Numbered from the stretch's first letter, positions 1 to 8,833 are shown. The stretch is DNA of 64,000 nt from an uncultured Acidimicrobiales bacterium (GCA_951813555.1 OX638344.1:124001-188000), one strand, 5' to 3'. Translations and numbers: made by a program. The notes: generated by a model not told the origin, from the sequence alone.

Positions 1-1191
1 GAACACGCCCCCAAGGTGGTCACCGACGAGAACGGCCGGGAGCAGTGGTACTACGGCAAGCTTCCCGGCCGGAATCTGGGATTGAATGCCGTGGCCGGCA
101 AGCCCCGGGAGCACTACAACATCGACGCCAGCCGCTACGACGAGATGCGCCCCGGCTGCTTTGACGTACACGAACGGGTGCGGGATATGAACGCTGGCGG
201 CCAGTTGGCCGGGCTGAACTTTCCCAACTGGACCGGATTCTCCGGCCAGGTGCTCAACGAGGGTCCCGATCCCGACCTCAACGAGATCATGATAAAGGCC
301 TACAACGACTGGCATATCGACGAGTGGGTCGGGGCCTATCCCGACCGTTTCATCCCCTGCGGAATCCTGCCCCTGTTCGACATCGATCGAGCGGTGGCCG
401 AGGTCAAGCGGCTGGCCGACAAGGGCTGCCATGCGGTGACCTTCTCGGAGAACCCCGCGATGCTGGGCATGCCGTCGATCCACTCCGGGGCGTGGGATCC
501 GCTGTTCGCGGCGTGCAGCGACCTGGGAACCGTGCTGTGCTGCCACCTGGGATCGTCGTCCCGGTCGATGGGCGCCTCGGCTGATGCTCCCCCCAGCGTG
601 CCGATGACCCTCTCGTCGGCCCTCACCATCTCCACGCTGGTGGAGCTGGTTTGGGCCGAGTTCTGGGACCGCTTCCCCGACCTCAAGTTCTCGCTCACCG
701 AGGGCGACATCGGCTGGATCCCCTACTTCTTGTGGCGGGCCGAGCACGTGCAAGATCGCCACTCGGGCTGGACCAAGCACGAATTCGGGATCGACGGCAG
801 CCCCACCGGCGTGTTCCGCAACCACATCCTGTGCTGCTTCATCAACGACCGCATCGGGGTGAAGCTGCTCGACGAATTCAACGTGGACAACCTCTGCTGG
901 GAGTCTGACTACCCCCACTCCGACGGCACCTGGCCCCAGTCCCCCGAGTACGTGGCCAAGCTGATGGGCGATCTGCCCGAAGGCGTGGTGGCCAAGATCA
1001 CCCACCAGAACGCCATGCGCCACTACCAGTTCGACCCCTTCGCCCACCGCCCGCCGGAGAAGTGCACCGCAGCCGCGCTGCGGGCTGAGTCCCCCGACGT
1101 CGACGTGGTGACCCATGTCGGCCGCCCCGCCGATGAGCGCGACGCCGCCTTCTGGAATCAAATCCAGACCGGCGGCTGGAAGCGCGAGTGA
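1..1191 (+). CDS. Amidohydrolase-2 family metal-dependent hydrolase (5' end outside window)
   Basis: The frame is open from the first base, so the true start lies upstream and 396 residues are visible. This is a TIM-barrel amidohydrolase of the ACMSD/amidohydrolase-2 type. The family hydrolyses or decarboxylates small carboxylated or aromatic substrates in the cytoplasm with a divalent metal. Visible family features are a histidine at the strand-5 position (CCHLG), a segment of type RFPDLKFSLTEGDIGW, and the metal-ligand aspartate in WESDYPHSDGTWP. A GTG at base 16 is the first possible start inside the window, but the codons before it also read as protein. It resembles the amidohydrolase at 57051-58178 in the RFPDLK and SDYPHSDGTWP regions. 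The substrate cannot be told from sequence. Confidence 0.85.
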   Translation, partial: EHAPKVVTDENGREQWYYGKLPGRNLGLNAVAGKPREHYNIDASRYDEMRPGCFDVHERVRDMNAGGQLAGLNFPNWTGFSGQVLNEGPDPDLNEIMIKAYNDWHIDEWVGAYPDRFIPCGILPLFDIDRAVAEVKRLADKGCHAVTFSENPAMLGMPSIHSGAWDPLFAACSDLGTVLCCHLGSSSRSMGASADAPPSVPMTLSSALTISTLVELVWAEFWDRFPDLKFSLTEGDIGWIPYFLWRAEHVQDRHSGWTKHEFGIDGSPTGVFRNHILCCFINDRIGVKLLDEFNVDNLCWESDYPHSDGTWPQSPEYVAKLMGDLPEGVVAKITHQNAMRHYQFDPFAHRPPEKCTAAALRAESPDVDVVTHVGRPADERDAAFWNQIQTGGWKRE

Positions 1192-1198
1192 CCTGCCG

Positions 1199-1981
1199 CT
1201 AGATGCTGCGGCGCTGATTGGCGATGATCACCGCGGCGGCAAACCGCAGGTGGCACTGCGCGCGGATGTACTGTGCGGGCGCGGAATCTGACGAGCGGGC
1301 AGCCCGGCGGGCCCGGCGATTGAACACATCGGCATCGGCTCGTATGACGTCGGCCGTCGGCAGGGTTTCGACACGGACAGCGAGCTCTCGAAGCCGGTCA
1401 ACCTGGGCTCGAATGAACTTGTTCGTACAGGTGCCTGCACTGTGAGCGGCCTGGATGGACTCCCATACTCCTTCGTAGGTGTTGGCAATGTCGTCGAGAG
1501 CTTCGGGACCCAGATTCTGGGGAAAGGCTTGCAGGTCGAACTCCTGAGACGAGAGCCGGGCCGAGGGATGCCACACCGCGAGGCGGTCGGGGCCCATGCG
1601 GCCGAGAGCGGTAGCCACACAAGATGACGCGAACACCAAGGCCAGCAGTGTGATGGCAATGAAGAACCCCAGATGCGGCGGACCTTGCTCCGGATGGCCT
1701 GCACAGCGAAGCGGAACTGCGGTCATGCCGACGGCGATTGCGATCGCGCCCATCAAGACCGAGGGGTGAGTTCTGTCCCTCCACTTGCTCAACAACATCG
1801 TCCGGACACCGGCGACCGTCAGTAGCATCGCCAAGACTGTCAGGGAGATGAAGAAATGGTGGTGCATGGGGCCGAGTCGGGTGTCGACAGCCCAGCACAG
1901 CGGCACCGCCCCCATAGAAACGGCCGCACTGGCCAAAGCCAGCAGGAGCGTTGGGTGCGGTTTTCTGACTGGAGGGGGCAA
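1199..1981 (-). CDS. Hypothetical four-TM protein with an internally duplicated two-TM unit
   Basis: I do not recognise a named family. The N-terminal half contains four hydrophobic segments arranged as two similar units. Each reads roughly HP-[hydrophobic]-AVPL-C-[loop with P and H]-FFI-[hydrophobic]-T, so the protein looks like a tandem duplication of a two-helix module. The C-terminal 110 residues are soluble, acidic then Arg-rich, and contain single Cys residues. The start is uncertain: TTG at 1981 keeps the whole first repeat (260 residues), while ATG at 1915 cuts into it. The frame stays open further upstream to 2290, but that part is antisense to haemolysin III and looks like non-coding composition. 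It lies 67 nt downstream of the haemolysin III gene on the same strand. Confidence 0.5.
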   Translation of the reverse strand: MPPPVRKPHPTLLLALASAAVSMGAVPLCWAVDTRLGPMHHHFFISLTVLAMLLTVAGVRTMLLSKWRDRTHPSVLMGAIAIAVGMTAVPLRCAGHPEQGPPHLGFFIAITLLALVFASSCVATALGRMGPDRLAVWHPSARLSSQEFDLQAFPQNLGPEALDDIANTYEGVWESIQAAHSAGTCTNKFIRAQVDRLRELAVRVETLPTADVIRADADVFNRRARRAARSSDSAPAQYIRAQCHLRFAAAVIIANQRRSI

Positions 1982-2048
1982 GAGTTGATCAGGCAGGGGT
2001 GAGGGAGCGCTGGGGAACAGCCGGGAGCCTACGCGCCTCTTGGCGTGT

Positions 2049-2705
2049 TCAGGCCAGCGGAAGGGCGAAGAAGGTGATGGCCACGTAGTGGAGTGCCACC
2101 GCGGCAATGACCAACAGATGAAAGATCTCGTGGTAGCCGAACCAGCGCGGCCATGGATCGGGGCGCCGGAAGGCATAGATGAGCGCGCCCAGGGTGTACA
2201 GGCCCCCGCCGATGAACAGCAGCGTCGAACCAGCGACGCCCATGTTGCGCCAGATGTCGCCAATGACCAGCAGCGCGGCCCACCCGACAATCGCGTAGGG
2301 GGCGACCAGCACCCAACGGGGGGCGTGGAGCCACATCAACCTACCGAAGACGCCGAGGGTGGCACCCGACCACACCACGCTCAAGACCAGGGTCGCTGAA
2401 CCAGTCCCCAGCGCAAAGAAACCCACCGGGGTGTAGCTGGCGGCGATGAACACAAAGATCATCGAGTGGTCCAGGCGGCGGAATATCTCTTTCACCTTCG
2501 GGGTCCAGGTGCCCGCGTGGTAGGCCGCGCTCACTCCGAAGATAAAGACCACGGCGATGGCATAGACCGCCACTACCGCCCGGTCGGCGCCGCCCGGGCC
2601 CAAGGCGACGACAATGGGGCAGAGGACCGTGGCGGCCACCGCGGCCAGCGCGTGGGACCAGCCCCGGAAAACCGGCTTGGGAACAAGAGAACTGGCAACC
2701 GTCAG
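2049..2705 (-). CDS. Haemolysin III / PAQR-type integral membrane protein
   Basis: Seven hydrophobic segments and the motifs SAAYH, RRLDHSMIF, ASYTPVGF and GYHEIFHLLVIAA identify the haemolysin III (PAQR) family. Members are seven-helix membrane proteins with conserved His and Ser/Asp residues that probably bind a metal; their role in free-living bacteria is unclear. The first ATG/GTG/TTG start is GTG at 2639. However, the family's conserved N-terminal segment (KPVFRGWSHALAA) is encoded just upstream in frame. I therefore place the start at CTG 2705, preceded by AGGGTGG at 4-nt spacing; a stop codon lies four codons before it. That start is an inference. The gene begins 46 nt after the sulfatase stop and is probably co-transcribed with it. 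Confidence 0.85.
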   Translation of the reverse strand: MTVASSLVPKPVFRGWSHALAAVAATVLCPIVVALGPGGADRAVVAVYAIAVVFIFGVSAAYHAGTWTPKVKEIFRRLDHSMIFVFIAASYTPVGFFALGTGSATLVLSVVWSGATLGVFGRLMWLHAPRWVLVAPYAIVGWAALLVIGDIWRNMGVAGSTLLFIGGGLYTLGALIYAFRRPDPWPRWFGYHEIFHLLVIAAVALHYVAITFFALPLA

Positions 2706-2751
2706 ACGGCCACCCTACACGAGCGGGGCCGCCACCGGAGAGAGTCCCCGG

Positions 2752-4254
2752 CTAGCCGCCCAGCTCGGCGGCCTCGTATTCCAACAGGCGTCCAAACAAA
2801 TCCCGCAGCTCAGACCGCCGTGAGCGGTCGTTGGCCAAGTTGACCACCTCGTGGGGATCCTCGGCCAGGGAGTACCACTCGTGGTCGTGGTCGTCGAAGT
2901 CGGCGTCGGTGTCGAACAGCTTTGGCTCGGGGGCGAGGTTGCCGGTGCGGTCGATGCCGCCGCCCACGCCGTAGTACCGGGCGTACTTGGTTTCACCATC
3001 GAAAAAGCCCCGGACGGCATAGCGGCTGTGGCGCAACAGCTCCGACTGGGCGCTGTCTTGGCTGAACAGCACATAGTCCCGCACCGACGTCAACGGATCG
3101 GCCAACGACGGGGTGAGATCCTTCCCCGACAGAGTGGGACTGCTATCGACGTCCACTCCGCCGAGCGCGGCGACGGTGGCGGCCAGGTCCACGTGGGTGG
3201 CCAGCGCGTCAGTGGACGCACCCTCTGGGGTGAGTCCCGGAGCTTTGACGATGAGCGGCACTCCCATGACCTCCTCGTACACACAGGGCAGCTTGGCCCG
3301 CAGCCCGTGCGAGCCGCAGGCGTCGCCGTGGTCGGAGGTGTAGATGACCACAGTGTCGTCATAGGCGCCGATGTCGTCTAGAGCGCCCAGAATCGAGGCG
3401 ATGCTGTGGTCAAGCAGCTCGTGGAGCCAGGCGTAGTAGTCCAGTTGGCGCAGCCAGGTATCAACGTCGTCGAGGGCCATGTGGCCCACCATGTGCTCCC
3501 GATTTCGGACATGGCGCCAGGCCCGCTGCACCTCGGGCTTGGTGTGGAGGTCGTCGTCGAAATTGTCGGGCAGCCGGGTGAAACGTCGGGGGTAGATCTC
3601 CTCCAGGGGTTCGAGATCGACTTTGCCGCCCAGCATGTGCTCGTGGAGGAAGTTGAACACGCCCATCAGGTCGGGGTTGGACTCCTGGAATGACGGCTGA
3701 TCCAGCGGATACCACATCACGTCGTGGGGGTTCACCAATGCCACGGTCAGAAACCACGGGCCGACGGAAGGGTCTGCACCGTGGGATTGAAGCCAGTCAA
3801 CCGCCTGTTCGGCGATCACCGGGTCGAAGTGCCGTCCGGTCCACGGTCCGCCGATGTAGTGGCGGTCATCGCCCTGCCAGCCGCTGTAGCCGAAGGCCTT
3901 CATGTCGGGCATCGGCTCGTGGGTCAGATGGTATTTCCCCAGGTAGGCCGACTCGTAGCCCACGTCGCGCAGAATGCGCCCCACCGTGGGAATGGCCGGG
4001 TCCAGCGCGGTGTGGGCCGGGAAGCTGACGTTGTCCACCACGCCGTGCTCGGCCAGATAGCTGCCGGTGTACAGGCTGGCTCGAGACGGCGAGCACGGCG
4101 ATGAGTGGGTGTAGTAGCAGTTGAAGTCCAGTCCGTCGCCGCGCAGGCGGTCGTGGGCGGGCATTTCGACCATGCCGTCCAGCCACGGGTTGCGCCGCTC
4201 CTCGTCGGAGACGATCAGCAAGATGTTGGGCTGGTTGGTCGTCGTAGTCGACAT
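2752..4254 (-). CDS. Sulfatase (formylglycine-dependent, arylsulfatase family)
   Basis: This 500-residue protein carries the sulfatase signature CSPSR (Cys54), the Cys-type site that is converted to formylglycine. Other family features are the N-terminal metal-binding segment LIVSDEERR, GKYHLTH (Lys/His pair) and TSDHGDACGSHG. Sulfatases hydrolyse sulfate esters. No signal peptide is visible, so it is probably cytoplasmic. The start is ATG at 4254, where the conserved NILLIVSDE strand begins; the longer open frame upstream is antisense noise inside the acyl-CoA ligase. It sits 5 nt after the ligase stop, in a probable VOC / ligase / sulfatase / haemolysin III run. The organic group removed from sulfate may be activated by the neighbouring ligase, which is an inference. 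Confidence 0.93.
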   Translation of the reverse strand: MSTTTTNQPNILLIVSDEERRNPWLDGMVEMPAHDRLRGDGLDFNCYYTHSSPCSPSRASLYTGSYLAEHGVVDNVSFPAHTALDPAIPTVGRILRDVGYESAYLGKYHLTHEPMPDMKAFGYSGWQGDDRHYIGGPWTGRHFDPVIAEQAVDWLQSHGADPSVGPWFLTVALVNPHDVMWYPLDQPSFQESNPDLMGVFNFLHEHMLGGKVDLEPLEEIYPRRFTRLPDNFDDDLHTKPEVQRAWRHVRNREHMVGHMALDDVDTWLRQLDYYAWLHELLDHSIASILGALDDIGAYDDTVVIYTSDHGDACGSHGLRAKLPCVYEEVMGVPLIVKAPGLTPEGASTDALATHVDLAATVAALGGVDVDSSPTLSGKDLTPSLADPLTSVRDYVLFSQDSAQSELLRHSRYAVRGFFDGETKYARYYGVGGGIDRTGNLAPEPKLFDTDADFDDHDHEWYSLAEDPHEVVNLANDRSRRSELRDLFGRLLEYEAAELGG

Positions 4255-4259
4255 CGCGG

Positions 4260-5768
4260 TCACCCTCCGTAGGTTTCCCGGAGCTGCTTCTTGAGCACCT
4301 TGCCCACAGGGTTGCGGGGCAGTTCTTCGACGATCTCCAACTGCTCGGGGATCTTCTGGTTCATGAGCCCGACTTCCTTGCAGTGCTCGACCATTTCGAC
4401 GAAGCCGAATGCCTCCCCGGCCTTGGGGGCCACCACTGCGCAACACCGCTCTCCCGAGACAGCGTCGGGCAGCCCGATAACAGCCACATCGCCCACCTTC
4501 GGGTGGGAGAACAGGACATCCTCCACCTCCTTGGCCGAGATGTTCTCCCCCTTGCGGATGATCACGTCCTTCTTGCGCCCGACGATGGTCACGAACCCCT
4601 CGTCGTCCACCTCGGCCAGGTCGCCGGTGAAGAAGAACCCCTCATCGTCGAATGCGGTCTCGTTCAGCGCCTCGTCCAGATAGCCCCGACACAGCGTCGG
4701 ACCCTTCAACAGCAGCTCTCCGTCGATCAGCTTCCAGTCGGTGTCGTCGAGGATCCGACCCTCGGTGGCGGCCAGCTTGTCGTCGGGATCATCGAGGAAG
4801 CAGTAGGTGACGATAGGGCACTCGGTGAGCCCGTAGCTGGAGATGATCCCCACACCGCCCATCTCGTTCTTGACCTCCATGTGCAGCCCAGCCGGCTTGG
4901 GGGCGCCCCCGCCGATGGCCGCCCGCATCTTGGGGAAGATCGGCTGGTCAGGGGTCTTGCGCTGCTCGGCCAGAAAAGCGATGAAAAACGGGGTGCCCGA
5001 GCCGGCCAATGTCAGCCCGTGCTCCCGGAAGAAGCGGGTATCGGCTTCGGGACTGAAGCTCTCCACCATGAGCATGGGGGTACCGCACACCAGGGTGGCG
5101 ATGAGCAGGCTGATGCCACCGATGTGGGTGTACGGGAAGGCCAGCGGCCACACGTCGTCGGCCCGCAGCTCCAGGTTCTCCCATACGTGGCGGGCGGCGG
5201 CGATCACCGAGTCGTCGCCGTGCTTGGCCCCTTTGGGGTCGGCGGTGGTGCCCGACGTGTAGTAGATCCACCGCACTGGCAGCCGACCCTCGTCGTCCAA
5301 GGGCGCCTCGAACGGGGCCAGCGTGGCGGGGTCCCCTTCGGGAAGGTCGCCGTCGCACACCAGCACGTCGCAGTTCTCGGTGGTGGCCACCACGGTCTCG
5401 GCCATCGACTGGTAGTCGAAGCCCCGCCACACCGACGGAACCACCAGCAGCCGGGCCCCGGTTTGGCGGACCACAAAGCCCACCTCCCGCTCTCGGTAGA
5501 TGGGGATGATCGGATTCTGGACGGCCCCCAGCCGGGCCAGAGCAGCCGACAAGATGAGCGACGCCCGGCCATTGGGCAGCTGCCACGACACCGGGGTGTC
5601 GGCGGCGATGCCCATATCGGCCAACCCGGCGGCGGCCCGCTCGGCGGAATTCCGGAACTCCGCAAAGGTCATCACCGTGCCGTCGGGTTCGATTGTGAGC
5701 GGGGAGTCGGGAGTGGCGGCGGCCCGAGCCTTGATCGCCTCCCAGTAGGTTCTCGGGTTTCCTATCAC
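4260..5768 (-). CDS. AMP-dependent acyl-CoA synthetase / ligase
   Basis: This 502-residue member of the ANL superfamily activates a carboxylic acid with ATP to the acyl-adenylate and then the CoA thioester. The phosphate-binding loop is YYTSGTTADPKG, followed by SSYGLTECP, the hinge FFFTGDLAEVDDEGF, GRKKDVIIRKGENIS, and the catalytic-lysine region NPVGKVLKK near the C-terminus. The start is GTG at 5768, with GGGAG about 9 nt upstream and only 4 nt after the VOC gene stop, so the two are probably translationally linked. The acid substrate is unknown; the length and motifs fit medium/long-chain or aromatic acids. There is no signal peptide. Confidence 0.93.
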   Translation of the reverse strand: MIGNPRTYWEAIKARAAATPDSPLTIEPDGTVMTFAEFRNSAERAAAGLADMGIAADTPVSWQLPNGRASLILSAALARLGAVQNPIIPIYREREVGFVVRQTGARLLVVPSVWRGFDYQSMAETVVATTENCDVLVCDGDLPEGDPATLAPFEAPLDDEGRLPVRWIYYTSGTTADPKGAKHGDDSVIAAARHVWENLELRADDVWPLAFPYTHIGGISLLIATLVCGTPMLMVESFSPEADTRFFREHGLTLAGSGTPFFIAFLAEQRKTPDQPIFPKMRAAIGGGAPKPAGLHMEVKNEMGGVGIISSYGLTECPIVTYCFLDDPDDKLAATEGRILDDTDWKLIDGELLLKGPTLCRGYLDEALNETAFDDEGFFFTGDLAEVDDEGFVTIVGRKKDVIIRKGENISAKEVEDVLFSHPKVGDVAVIGLPDAVSGERCCAVVAPKAGEAFGFVEMVEHCKEVGLMNQKIPEQLEIVEELPRNPVGKVLKKQLRETYGG

Positions 5769-5772
5769 CGGG

Positions 5773-6216
5773 TCATTCTCCCAGGTCGGTGGTCGGGGTC
5801 TCGAAGCCCACCAGCAACTCCACAAGCTGTCCGGCCGGGGTGCGGATCATCACGGCTGCGTCCCACAACCGGGTGTCGTCTAGCACTTCGCCCCCGTGGG
5901 CCTTCACCCGCTCGATCGCGGTGTCCAAGCTGGCGACGTTGAGCGAGAGGTGGGTGAGGCCGGACTCGTTCATCACCCGGGTCGGGCGCTCGACTAGCCC
6001 GGCGCCGCGGAATTGCAACAACTCGAGCACAAACTCGCCCTTGCGCAAGTACACCGCCCGCAAACCGGGCCGCTCCATTTGCAGGAGCTGCCCGGTGGCC
6101 CCATCATCGGCGTCCAGCGCCCCAACTCGCTCGAAGTCCAGCGCTTTGGCCCAAAAGTCGGCCTCGGCGTCGAGATCGGCCACCGCCAGGCCGACATGGT
6201 TAACCTTCTCACTCAT
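5773..6216 (-). CDS. VOC-superfamily (glyoxalase/epimerase-like) protein
   Basis: This is a 147-residue vicinal-oxygen-chelate protein with two beta-alpha-beta-beta-beta halves. Candidate metal ligands are His in NHVGLAVADLD near the start, His in LTHLSLNV at mid-protein and Glu in GQLVELLVG near the end. Members include glyoxalase I, methylmalonyl-CoA epimerase and extradiol dioxygenases, and this one cannot be assigned among them. A strong purine-rich ribosome site (GAGGGGG) precedes ATG at 6216. It is the first gene of the minus-strand run with the acyl-CoA ligase and sulfatase and is divergent from the P450. Confidence 0.85.
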   Translation of the reverse strand: MSEKVNHVGLAVADLDAEADFWAKALDFERVGALDADDGATGQLLQMERPGLRAVYLRKGEFVLELLQFRGAGLVERPTRVMNESGLTHLSLNVASLDTAIERVKAHGGEVLDDTRLWDAAVMIRTPAGQLVELLVGFETPTTDLGE

Positions 6217-6258
6217 CGAGGCTTACCCCCTCGCTATTTCCCCATCGGCCATGCAGCG

Positions 6259-6264
6259 TAGGCT
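6259..6264 (+). promoter_or_regulatory. Candidate -10 box (TAGGCT) for leaderless P450 mRNA
   Basis: TAGGCT lies 6 nt before the ATG of the P450 gene, with no ribosome-binding site between. The spacing puts the transcription start at or next to the start codon. No convincing -35 is visible. Confidence 0.45.
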
Positions 6265-6270
6265 GCCGCC

Positions 6271-7476
6271 ATGTCGGCTGCCGAGGCGCCCCGCCCCGAG
6301 GAATACAACCCGTTTGACCCCTCCCACGTGGACGACCACTTCGCCACACTGGCCAAGCTGCGGGAATCGGTCCGAGTCCATCAACCGATGCCAGGGGTGT
6401 ACTACGTGCCCCGCTACGACGACATCGTGGAGGTGTGCCGTCGTGTTGAGGAGTTCGGCCAGGGTGGATTTGAACCTCTGGAGGCCGACTCCCGCCCTCC
6501 CGAGTTGATTCAGCTGGGCGAATCCGACCCGCCTGAGCACACCAAAGTGCGCCGGATACTGGCCGCTGCGCTGTCGCCGCCCCGCATGCGGGCCTACGAG
6601 CCGATCGTGCATGAGATCTGCGGGAAGATCGTGGGCCGCTTCGTCAGCCGGGGCCAGGCCGACTTGATCGAGGACTTGGGGGCGCCGCTTCCCGCCCAGG
6701 TCATCGGCCGCTTGGCCGGGATCCCCGAAGACATGCGGCACCGGCTCCGGCCTTATTCCGATGACCTGATCGGCGCCCGGGCACAACCTGACCCCAACGA
6801 GGCCCATCGCTGCCAGCAGCGGGTGAACGCCTTCGACGAAGAACTACGAGCGGTGATTTCCGACCGCCAGCAGTCTAGCGATCGGCCCGACGATCTAATG
6901 ACCCAGCTGATCGAATACCGCGACGAAGACGGCCAACCGCTGCACGATGAGAAGATCCTCGCCACGCTGTCCAAAGACGTGATCGTCGGCGGCATCGAAA
7001 CCACCACCCACCTCATCGGCAACCTGTTCTATCTGCTGCTGTCAGAACCGGGCCTCTATGACCGAGTGCGGGCTGACCGCAGCTTGGTCCCTGTTGCGGT
7101 TGAGGAGACGCTTCGGCATCACAACCCGGTACAGGTGCTGTTCCGCCGGGCCCGCGCCGATGTCGATTTGTTCGGCACTTCGGTAGCCAAAGGAGAAGTG
7201 GTGTGCTTGGGCTACTCGGCCGCCAACCGCGATCCCCAGGCCTTCGACGATCCCGACGCCTTCCGACTAGACCGTCCCGATCCCCGCCGCCACCTCGGCT
7301 TCGGCTGGGGCATCCACCTGTGCGTGGGCGCTCCACTGGCCCGCTTGGAGGCAACCGCTGGCCTCAACGCAGTGCTCGACCGGATCCCCCACATGGAGCC
7401 GGCCCCCGGCGCTGACTACCAGAGGGTGCTGTTCTTCATGATGCGGGGACCCACCCGCATGGACGTGGTCTTCTAA
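6271..7476 (+). CDS. Cytochrome P450
   Basis: This is a 401-residue soluble bacterial P450. The haem-ligand loop is FGWGIHLCVG with Cys351. The K-helix ExxR is EETLR, and the oxygen-activating I-helix is VGGIETTTH. These enzymes hydroxylate hydrophobic substrates using ferredoxin-derived electrons; no ferredoxin or reductase gene is adjacent. The N-terminal segment and length fit class I actinobacterial P450s acting on steroids, terpenoids or fatty acids, but the substrate cannot be read. Its stop overlaps the stop of the convergent dioxygenase gene by 4 nt. Confidence 0.96.
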   Translation: MSAAEAPRPEEYNPFDPSHVDDHFATLAKLRESVRVHQPMPGVYYVPRYDDIVEVCRRVEEFGQGGFEPLEADSRPPELIQLGESDPPEHTKVRRILAAALSPPRMRAYEPIVHEICGKIVGRFVSRGQADLIEDLGAPLPAQVIGRLAGIPEDMRHRLRPYSDDLIGARAQPDPNEAHRCQQRVNAFDEELRAVISDRQQSSDRPDDLMTQLIEYRDEDGQPLHDEKILATLSKDVIVGGIETTTHLIGNLFYLLLSEPGLYDRVRADRSLVPVAVEETLRHHNPVQVLFRRARADVDLFGTSVAKGEVVCLGYSAANRDPQAFDDPDAFRLDRPDPRRHLGFGWGIHLCVGAPLARLEATAGLNAVLDRIPHMEPAPGADYQRVLFFMMRGPTRMDVVF

Positions 7477-8336
7477 TCGCGGTCGAGGCCGTAGGCTGCG
7501 GCGGAGACCCGTTCGTACTCGTAGGGGGCCCACTGGGTGGTGTCGAAAGCCGGTTCGGGGTGGTCGCCCAGGATGGTGACCCGGCTGATGGCCCGATTGC
7601 CGTCGAAGTCGTTCACCGCGAAGTGCTGGGTGGCCCGGTTGTCCCAGATGCCGATGGTGCCCTCACTCCAGCTATAGCGGCAGGTGAAATCGGTCTTAGA
7701 GGCGTGGGCGGTGAGCAGGTCCAGCAGCGACACGGACTCGTCCCGGCTGAGCTGGGGGATGCGCCGAGTGAACTGCTTGTTCACGTACAGCGACGGCCGG
7801 CCAGTGCGGGGGTGCCGGCGAACGATGGGATGCTCGGCCTTGTGGTCGGGTTGGCCGTAGTTGGCCGCGGTGTGGATGGCGGTGAGCCCGTTGATCATCT
7901 GCTTCATGGGCTCGGCCAGAGTCTCGTAGGCCTTGTACATGTTCGACCACATGGTGTCGCCGCCCGCCGGGGGCATAACCATGGCGTTGAGCACCGAGCA
8001 GATGGGTGGGGACTGCTCGAAGGTGCAGTCGGTGTGCCACACGTCGGCTACATAGCCCGATTCGCCTCTCAGTACCACGATCTCGGGATGGTCCTCGTCG
8101 AGCTTGGGGATGTAGGGATGGATCTCCGGCTCGCCGAAGCGAATGGCGAAAGCCCGGTGCTCGTCGGGGGTGAGGTGCTGGTCGGGGAAAAACAGCACCA
8201 AATGCTCGTCGAGCAACTCTTGGATAAGAGCGAACTCAGCATCGGATACGGAGGCCAGCGACAGCCCCCGCACCTCGGCGCCCAGCGCTCCCGCTACCCG
8301 GCGCACATCCAGATCAACAGCATCGATTACAGCCAT
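7473..8336 (-). CDS. TauD/TfdA-family Fe(II)/2-oxoglutarate dioxygenase
   Basis: This 287-residue enzyme couples 2-oxoglutarate decarboxylation to substrate hydroxylation. The iron facial triad is visible as H101-x-D103 in VWHTDCTF and H238 in RATQHFAVND, and the 2-oxoglutarate-binding Arg is probably R252. The family cleaves taurine and other sulfonates, phenoxyacetates and related compounds. The start is ATG at 8336, where the conserved N-terminal strand begins; the extra upstream codons overlap the divergent SnoaL gene and were rejected. It faces the P450 tail-to-tail and the SnoaL-like gene head-to-head, which suggests a shared catabolic role without proving it. Confidence 0.94.
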   Translation of the reverse strand: MAVIDAVDLDVRRVAGALGAEVRGLSLASVSDAEFALIQELLDEHLVLFFPDQHLTPDEHRAFAIRFGEPEIHPYIPKLDEDHPEIVVLRGESGYVADVWHTDCTFEQSPPICSVLNAMVMPPAGGDTMWSNMYKAYETLAEPMKQMINGLTAIHTAANYGQPDHKAEHPIVRRHPRTGRPSLYVNKQFTRRIPQLSRDESVSLLDLLTAHASKTDFTCRYSWSEGTIGIWDNRATQHFAVNDFDGNRAISRVTILGDHPEPAFDTTQWAPYEYERVSAAAYGLDRD

Positions 8337-8343
8337 AGCCGCC

Positions 8344-8349
8344 AGCCTA
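8344..8349 (-). promoter_or_regulatory. Candidate -10 box (TAGGCT) for leaderless dioxygenase mRNA
   Basis: On the minus strand TAGGCT lies 7 nt before the ATG at 8336. It is identical to the hexamer upstream of the P450 start. No clear -35 is seen. Confidence 0.45.
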
Positions 8350-8391
8350 TCCCCATCGCCAAGGGCGTCGAAAAGGTGCCAACATGGGGCC

Positions 8392-8829
8392 ATGTCTGAT
8401 CGAGCTGCCCTGGCCGACCTCGCCGCTGACTACGCCCGTTGCGTGGACCGAGGCGATCCCGAGGGCGTGGCGGCCTGCTTCGCCCCCGACGGGGTGCTGC
8501 GCCGTGTGGACCTGCCCAGCGGGGGAACGATCCTCAGCGAGCGGACAGGCCGGGATGAGATCGCCCGGGCCATCTCCCGGATGAGCTACAACGCCACCTT
8601 CCACTTCCTGGGCCAGCAGCAGACCGAGGTCACCGGCGACACCGCCACCGGCGAGACCTACTGCATAGCCCACCACCTGACGGTTCCCAACGACGGGACT
8701 CCGGCCACCGACTTCATCATGTTCATCCGCTATCACGACCAGTTCGTCCGCCTCGACGAGGGCTGGCGCATTGCCGTCCGGGAGCTGCAAATCGACTGGA
8801 CCGAGAACCGGTTGGCCGAAGGCACCTAG
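8392..8829 (+). CDS. SnoaL-like / NTF2-fold protein (first of two)
   Basis: This 145-residue protein begins with the typical NTF2-fold helix (ALADLAADYARCVDRGD). It continues with CFAPDGVL and a middle strand carrying TATGETYCIAHHL, and ends with strand segments of type GWRIAVRELQIDW. SnoaL-like proteins include polyketide cyclases, scytalone-dehydratase relatives and steroid isomerase/hydratase-type enzymes. The start is ATG at 8392; earlier in-frame starts would run through the divergent dioxygenase gene. A second SnoaL-like gene follows after 4 nt, so the two may form a heteromer, as seen for paired NTF2-fold proteins. Confidence 0.85.
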   Translation: MSDRAALADLAADYARCVDRGDPEGVAACFAPDGVLRRVDLPSGGTILSERTGRDEIARAISRMSYNATFHFLGQQQTEVTGDTATGETYCIAHHLTVPNDGTPATDFIMFIRYHDQFVRLDEGWRIAVRELQIDWTENRLAEGT

Positions 8830-8833
8830 CACG

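Noticed and set aside
1982..2290. Upstream extension of the duplicated-TM protein to 2290
   Set aside because: That part is antisense to haemolysin III and has the Arg/Ser/Trp-rich look of a shadow frame.
4255..4446. Sulfatase start at 4446
   Set aside because: The extra N-terminal residues are basic noise within the ligase gene; the sulfatase first strand begins just after ATG 4254.
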